This document shows positions 59,101-64,000 of a stretch of 64,000 bases of DNA, piece after piece. The stretch is from assembly GCF_032854445.1 (NCBI RefSeq), contig NC_088302.1, positions 28,295,080 through 28,359,079 on the forward strand, read 5' to 3'. A program made the position numbers and the translations under genes. Below the pieces are notes generated by a model. The model did not search any database, was not told the origin of the DNA, and saw only the letters and a program-made list of their open reading frames with translations. The stretch comes from Liolophura sinensis (Eukaryota > Mollusca > Polyplacophora > Chitonida > Chitonidae). Position 1 is the stretch's first letter; the number at the start of each line of letters is the position of its first letter.

Positions 59101-62100
59101 TCTGCAATATGTAGTCCGAGTACACTGACTGTTGGTTGAGAAATATTTGGATAGGCCTTATTCATGGCTGCTCAACCTAAAGTCAGAGACCAGCGTATTT
59201 GGCCAAATAGTGTGGGGCAGGTACCCGCCCTAATAACCACTTCACCTACCTCTAGCTGGTCAAATCCATGTCGTAGCAATTGCCACACAAAATTTTGTAA
59301 TGATAATCCAATGAAGTATAGTTTCTCGTGTAAAATGCCTCCGAGCCATACTGTCGGCCGTGATTTGAACACAACTGCCATTTGCCTCGTCGTTTGCCCA
59401 GATAACGTGAAAACCTTAATCGTCACTAACAGTCGAACTCCTGGACTCCATAATTCGTAGTTGACTTTATTTAAGACGGTGCAAAATTATTACACTATAT
59501 ATAGCCCAATTACAAAAGTTTAAAATTTGCAAGAATATTGCACGATACTAAGGTCATCACTGTTAGAAAAAAAACTTAAAAAGTCCGCTTTTGGGCACAT
59601 TCTTAAAATTGTATTCGCCCATTTTAAATACATGGCAGCCGCACAAGGTCCACCCCACACCATTTAGCCAATTGCACTGTTGTCTGACTGTAGCTTGAGC
59701 AGCGATGAATATGGCATGTCCAAATATTTTTCAATCAATAGTCAGTGTAGTCGGGCTATGTCGTATGACGCAGAACATACCCTGAAACTAAACTCCTATA
59801 ACACGATATCTGATGACCATACACCTGTCTAACACAGAGCACTTTCTGACATCAAACTCCTATAATAAGATATCTGATGACCATACACACTCTGTGTGAA
59901 ACAGAACACTTCCTGACACCAAACTCATGTGACACTTTATCCCTCAACAGACAAAATACTCCGCGTTTCATTGGACAACAACGGTCACGTGCGGGTACAG
60001 ATATGTTCCCGAATCCTGCAAACGACGTCAAATGTTTCGACTGAATAGGTTATCTCCCTTTGTTGGGTTGCGAACACAGTGGTCATATCGCTGAAGCGAT
60101 TTACCTATGATCGGTTTTCTGCACTGAATTGATCGGTCTTTGCAGGATAAATTCGTTACATGGTTACTCAGTGATAGGATATGCAGATATATGGTGTCAG
60201 TAATCCTCATTGGCCGCCTCGCCCAATGCGAGGATTATTGACACCCTATCACTGAGTAGCCATGTATCTGATGATCATACCTTTGCACTTCCTGACACCA
60301 GGCTTCTGCAACACTGTATCTAATGACCATTTCGATGGTGTGTTGCCCGACTTACTACATAGACAGATAACTTTACTACTTGCAAAGCCATGGGAACGAA
60401 GAGTGCTGATATGGTGATATGTGGATATGGCGATATGTGGATATAATGATATGTGGATATGGGGATGTGGGGATAGGATGATATGGGGATATGTGGATAT
60501 GGTGATATGTGGATGTGGTGATGTGTGGATATAATGATATGTGGTTATGGTGATATGTGGTTATGGGGATGTGGGGATAGGATGATATGATGATATGTGG
60601 ATATGGTGATGTGTGGATGTGGTGATGTGTGGATATGGTGATGTGTGAATGTGGTGATGTGTGGATATGGGGATGTGAGGATAGGATGACATGATAATAT
60701 GTGGATATGGTGACATGTGGATGTGGTGATATGTGGATGTGGTGATGTGTGAATGTGGTGATGTGTGGATATGGGGATGTGGGGATAGGATGATATGATT
60801 AAATGTGGATTATATGGTGACATGTGGATGTGGTGATATGTGGATGTGGTGATGTGTGAATGTGGTGATGTGTGGATATGGGGATGGGATAGGATGATAT
60901 GACGATATGTGGATATGGTGACATGTGGATATGATGACATGTGGATATAGTGATATGTGGATATGGTGATATGTGGTTGTGATGATATGTGGACGTGGTG
61001 ATGTGTGGATATGGTGATTGCCTTCCCTCTTGCTGACATATACTCGAGTACTAGAAATCCTTGTTGATAAAGACAATGTTAGATTCTTTTTCATGTTGGC
61101 CCAGCGTATTTGCAATTCTTCAAAGGATCGCATGACATGGCTGAAATATTGTCGACGTGGCGTTAAGCCATGATCATTCATTCCTCAAAGGATATCAAAG
61201 ATTTCAGCGTCCTTTAGCTGCCATGACGTCACTGAAAGAACTATACAGCTGCCGGTACTGTTATTTTGTTACAGGTAAAAGTGGAGGTGTACGACCAAAG
61301 CGTCCGGAAAGCCTGATTTATACATTATATGAATTCTACAGCTACTGCTATTTTGTTACAGGTAAAAGTGGAGGTGTACGACCAAAGCGTCCGGAAAGCC
61401 TGGTTTTTGTATGATGGAACTGGAACTGACAAGTCCAACTGGATGAAGCCATCTCGCCTGATATCCTCCAGCTATGATAACATCAAAACTGAAAATCTTC
61501 AAATCTCCGATATTTCATACCAGTACAGTATTTTGCCTCAAGATTTAAAAGAAAAAATACGAAAAGATTTATCTTCTATTTACCGACTGCAAACTCTGTC
61601 ACTGTGACATTATGGGCATGGAGTAAGACTAAATTTGCATAAGACAAATCGAAAGGTTTAATCATAGGTTTTTAAAAAGTCTATTTCAAAGTAAATGTTC
61701 TGTTTTTCGTCATACACAACGGCAAACTACTCTCTGTATTTTAGGTTATGAGTGAGGCATACTGAGGAGAGTGACCTATATATGTACAACCGCAACTCTC
61801 CTTTGACTTTCAGCATAAGGCATGTCGTCACCATGCACTGCATTCGTGTCTGGTGTCTTCTGCATGGTGTAACACTGAGGCAGCAACGTTATAGTGTCAT
61901 CTCGGTATTAGTCACTGTAGGACGTTACGGCAAATTAGGGCCAGTCAGCCGGTCGACACACTTACATTGTTTTCGTTATGACCTAAACCTCATGAGTATT
62001 TGTGAACAGATACTTACAAAACTTATTGCTCGGTAATGTTGTTAAATATAATAAAAGACCTACAGCATAAAGAATATGCTGGAACACTGTGCGTTTCAGA

Positions 62101-62520
62101 AATCGATGGCATATACATACTATTATTATTATTAAGGTGTATTTATACATTTCTCAAACATTTTCAGTTCACGCTGTTTATCATATAGCCTTTCTTGCTG
62201 TCTTGTGGATTTCAGCAGGTTGCTGAATTCATTACCAAGCTTCTGGGTCCAAATTTTAACATTATAAGGTATTATATTATACGGTATATACATTTCGAAG
62301 GCAACATTCGTGTATTAATGCAACTAGTGTCCATATTTCAGAGATGGCTTACGGTCATTCATCATAGCCAGTTATTCGGAATCATGTGACGAGACCTGCG
62401 GCTATTTTGAGACAGTTGAACCGTGGGTGTGTCCAGTGTGCACGTGGGAGGACTATTCAGAGCCGCCATATTTCCTTTATAGTACCGCCTCTGACAGGTG
62501 TGGTTACTGGGACCAAGGCG
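56115..62520 (+). CDS. Gene D: secreted protein with CxW-FKAV module, exons 1-4, last exon outside the window
   Basis: The exons are 56115-56427, 58891-59078, 61362-61522 and 62342-62520, with phases 1, 0, 2 and an open phase 1 end at GGCG|GTATGT. Together they give about 280 residues; a short terminal exon of 17-23 codons is expected by comparison with A-C and must lie beyond 64000. A signal peptide (CIPLVLGIWFALVIPNLGFF) opens exon 1. Residues 30-104 are polar, contain a strong furin-like RTRRL and end with CVCNCNNRL, shared with C. The module reads CEWHMIFKAVGGSGD, VKVEVYDQ, AWFLYDGTGT, RLISSSYDNIK, CDETCGYFETV, CTWEDYSEPPYFLYS. The exon 3 donor (CA|GTACAG) is weak but keeps phase and gives exon 3 a length like the other copies (161 nt). 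A broken duplicate of the exon 3 start lies just upstream at 61262. C and D look like the most recent pair. Confidence 0.82.
56615..56888 (-). repeat. SINE family 1, full length with perfect 11-bp target duplication
   Basis: AGTACTAGTAT occurs at 56604-56614 and 56889-56899. The copy is close to the consensus of the other copies and lies in intron 1 of gene D, antisense to the gene. Confidence 0.95.
56900..58255. other. Intron 1 of gene D, unique part
   Basis: No repeat or exon-like sequence was recognised; scattered frames lack splice signals. Confidence 0.4.
58256..58308 (-). repeat. SINE family 1, tail fragment
   Basis: TTTATTTATTTGATTGGTGC and GAGCCGTACTC are the terminal 40-50 bp of the element. 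Confidence 0.7.
59780..60330. repeat. Degenerate repeat in intron 2 of gene D
   Basis: CTCCTATAA(C/T)A(C/A)GATATCTGATGACCATAC returns at 59801 and 59857, with decayed forms to 59940 and near 60260-60330. Between them an inverted pair (ATTCGTTACATGGTTACTCAGTGATAGG against CCTATCACTGAGTAGCCATG) spans about 60150-60265. Confidence 0.65.
60405..61018. repeat. Short-period minisatellite (12/18 bp), intron 2 of gene D
   Basis: GATATGTGGATATGGTGAT and GATGTGGTGATGTGTGGAT are shuffled for 600 bp with a strong purine bias on the plus strand. Confidence 0.9.
61262..61402 (+). pseudogene. Direct duplication of the gene D intron 2/exon 3 junction; upstream copy broken by a stop
   Basis: A 54-nt block containing the polypyrimidine-AG acceptor and the first 41 nt of exon 3 occurs twice without change, at 61262-61315 and 61349-61402, offset by 87 nt. 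The downstream copy continues into the full exon. The upstream copy diverges right after the block: where the real exon reads TGG after KA, it reads TGA. Splicing to the first acceptor would therefore end the protein 13 codons into the exon. The exact identity suggests a young duplication. Confidence 0.9.
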
Positions 62521-62569
62521 GTATGTATGCACCGTGGTTTTTGGCTGACTATTTTACTCTCTTGGTGTC

Positions 62570-62685
62570 AACGAAGGGTGGGGGGTGGGGGGTGGAGGAG
62601 GAGGAAGGGTGGAGGAGGAAGGGCGGTGGTGGTGGTGGTGGTGGTGGTGGTGGTGGTGTTGGTGGGGGCGGGGGCATGGGGTAAC
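62570..62685 (+). repeat. G-rich low complexity, (GGT)n core, intron 4 of gene D
   Basis: Runs of GGGTGGGGGG, GGAGGAGGA and about 12 GGT triplets give clear G-quadruplex potential. Confidence 0.9.
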
Positions 62686-62798
62686 CGAGGTGTTTAGCAT
62701 GCAGCGTTGCGCAATGACCCAGATTTCTCTCACCAATGCAGTCGCCGTGAATTCAAGTCCATATCATGCTGGCTTTTTCTCAACCTACAGATGGTCAT
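62678..62798 (+). repeat. SINE family 1, 5' half
   Basis: GCAATGACCCAGATTTCTCT, GTGAATTCAAGTCCA (B box) and TCATGCTGGCTTTTTCTC are followed by ACAGATGGTCATG; the copy then passes straight into the 27-bp minisatellite. Confidence 0.8.
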
Positions 62799-62804
62799 GT
62801 TGTG

Positions 62805-63592
62805 TGTTGCGGTTCTTGTACAGGAAGGGTATGTCGTGGTTCTTGCACAGGAAGTGTATGTCGTGGTTCTTGTGTAGGAAGTGTATGTCGTGGCTCTTGT
62901 GCAGGAAGTGGATGCCATTGTTCTTGTGTAGGAAGTGTGTATTGTGGTTCTTGTGTAGGAAGTGGATGCCATGGTTCTTATTCAGGAAGTGTATGTCGTG
63001 GTTCTTGTGCATGAAGTGTGCATCGTGATTCTTGTACACGAAATGTATGTGGTTATTCTTGTACAGGAAGTGTATGCCATGATTCTTGTACAAGAAGTGT
63101 ATGTCGTGGCTCTTTTGCATGAAATGTATGTCGTGGTTCTTGTGTAGGAAGTGCATGTCATGGTTCTTCTGGAGGAAGTGTATGTCGTGGTTCTTGTGCA
63201 GGAAGTGTATTTCATGATTCTTGTACAGGAAGAGTTCGTCGTGGTTCCTGTACAGGAAGTGTATGTCATGGTTCTTGTGTAGGAAGTGTATGTCGTGATT
63301 CTTGTACAGGAAGGGTATGTCGTGGTTCTTGTGCATGAAGTGTGTGTCGTGATGCTTGCACAGGAAGTGTATGTCGTGGTTCTTGTGTAGGAAGTGTACG
63401 TCGTGTTTCTTGTGGAAGAAGTGTATGCCGTGGTTCTTGTACAAGAAATTTATACCATGGTTCTTGTGGAGTAAGTGCATGACGTGGCTTTTGTACACGA
63501 AGTGTATGTCATGGTTCTTGTGGAGGCAGTGTATGTCGTGGTTTCTGTGGAGGCAGTGTATGTCGTGGTTCTTGTACAGGAAGCGCATATCC
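62805..63592. repeat. 27-bp minisatellite, about 29 copies
   Basis: The unit is GAAGTGTATGTCGTGG plus TTCTTGTGCAG. Being nine codons long, it leaves a 267-codon minus frame with HFLHKNHDI-type repeats. This is treated as non-coding because no signal, splice site or conserved edge supports it. Confidence 0.92.
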
Positions 63593-63594
63593 TG

Positions 63595-64000
63595 GGCATA
63601 TGTGTGTGTTCTGGTTCTTGTGCATGATGTGTGTGTGTGTCCTAGTTCTTGTACATGAAGTGTGTGTCTTAGTTCTTATGCATGATGTGTGTGTGTGTCC
63701 CGGTTATTGTACATGATGTGTGTGTGTCCCAGTTCTTGTGCATGATATGTGTGTGTCCCGGTTCTTGTGCACGATGTGTGTGTGTCCTGGTTCTTGTGCA
63801 CGATGTGTGTGTGTCCTGGTTCTTGTGCACGATGTGTGTGTGTCCTGGTTCTTGTGCACGATGTGTGTGTGTCCTGGTTCTTGTGCACGATGTGTGTGTG
63901 TCCTGGTTCTTGTGCACGATGTGTGTGTGTCCTGGTTCTTGTGCACGATGTGTGTGTCCTGGTTCTTGTGCACGATGTGTGTGTCCTGGTTCTTGTGCAC
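63595..64000. repeat. 29-bp minisatellite running off the window
   Basis: The unit is GTGTGTGTGTCCTGG plus TTCTTGTGCACGAT. It shares the GGTTCTTGTGCA core with the 27-bp array and probably arose from it by GT expansion. The last units are 27 bp. Confidence 0.92.

Noticed and set aside
59164-59460. 98-codon plus frame in intron 2 of gene D
   Set aside because: The opposite strand is equally open and the stretch has the look of an old repeat; it does not fit the conserved exon order.
62785-63588. 267-codon minus frame with His/Asn-rich 9-residue repeats
   Set aside because: It is a product of the 27-bp period; other frames are equally open and nothing marks a gene.

Overview
The window is animal nuclear DNA and almost certainly comes from a mollusc or another lophotrochozoan. 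Its genes are split by GT-AG introns. It carries more than twenty copies or fragments of a tRNA-derived SINE ending in an (AAAT)n-like tail, a second SINE family, a decayed Tc1-like transposon and an unusually large number of minisatellites. No bacterial-type feature (operon, CRISPR, IS element) is supported. The species call is an inference from the repeat style and is not proven.

Layout. 1-2.3 kb: the last three coding exons of a SKI-family transcriptional corepressor of the SKOR/Fussel/CORL type (+ strand). 2.3-21.7 kb: a long stretch poor in genes, with SINEs, a MITE-like repeat and its amplified array, minisatellites and two possible terminal exons of unrecognised genes on the minus strand (9278-9399 and 15379-15643). 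21.7-62.5 kb: the main feature, a cluster of four paralogous five-exon genes for secreted proteins, here called A (minus, 21719-28894), B (plus, 32971-38697), C (plus, 46185-49771) and D (plus, 56115 to beyond the right edge). A and B are head to head; B, C and D are head to tail. The coding exons were assembled by hand from splice sites. In every gene the intron phases are 1, 0, 2, 1 (D's last intron runs off the window), and all frames close exactly.

Each predicted protein has a signal peptide, a highly variable and probably disordered N-terminal part (about 100 residues in C and D, 150 in A, 540 in B), and a conserved module of about 200 residues. The module begins with C-x-W followed by FKAV, continues with VK(I/V)E and WF.(F/Y)(N/D)G.G, and ends with a Cys-rich segment and a short GDR-type C-terminus. 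No named domain is recognised, so no function is assigned. The likely site of action is extracellular.

Most of these genes' introns hold their own minisatellite, with units of 32, 38, 42, 47, 51 or 67 bp. A large 63-bp satellite with a 566-bp higher-order period lies between C and D. Gene D also carries a 54-bp duplication of an intron-exon junction. The window ends inside a 27/29-bp minisatellite in the last intron of D, so its final exon is not visible.
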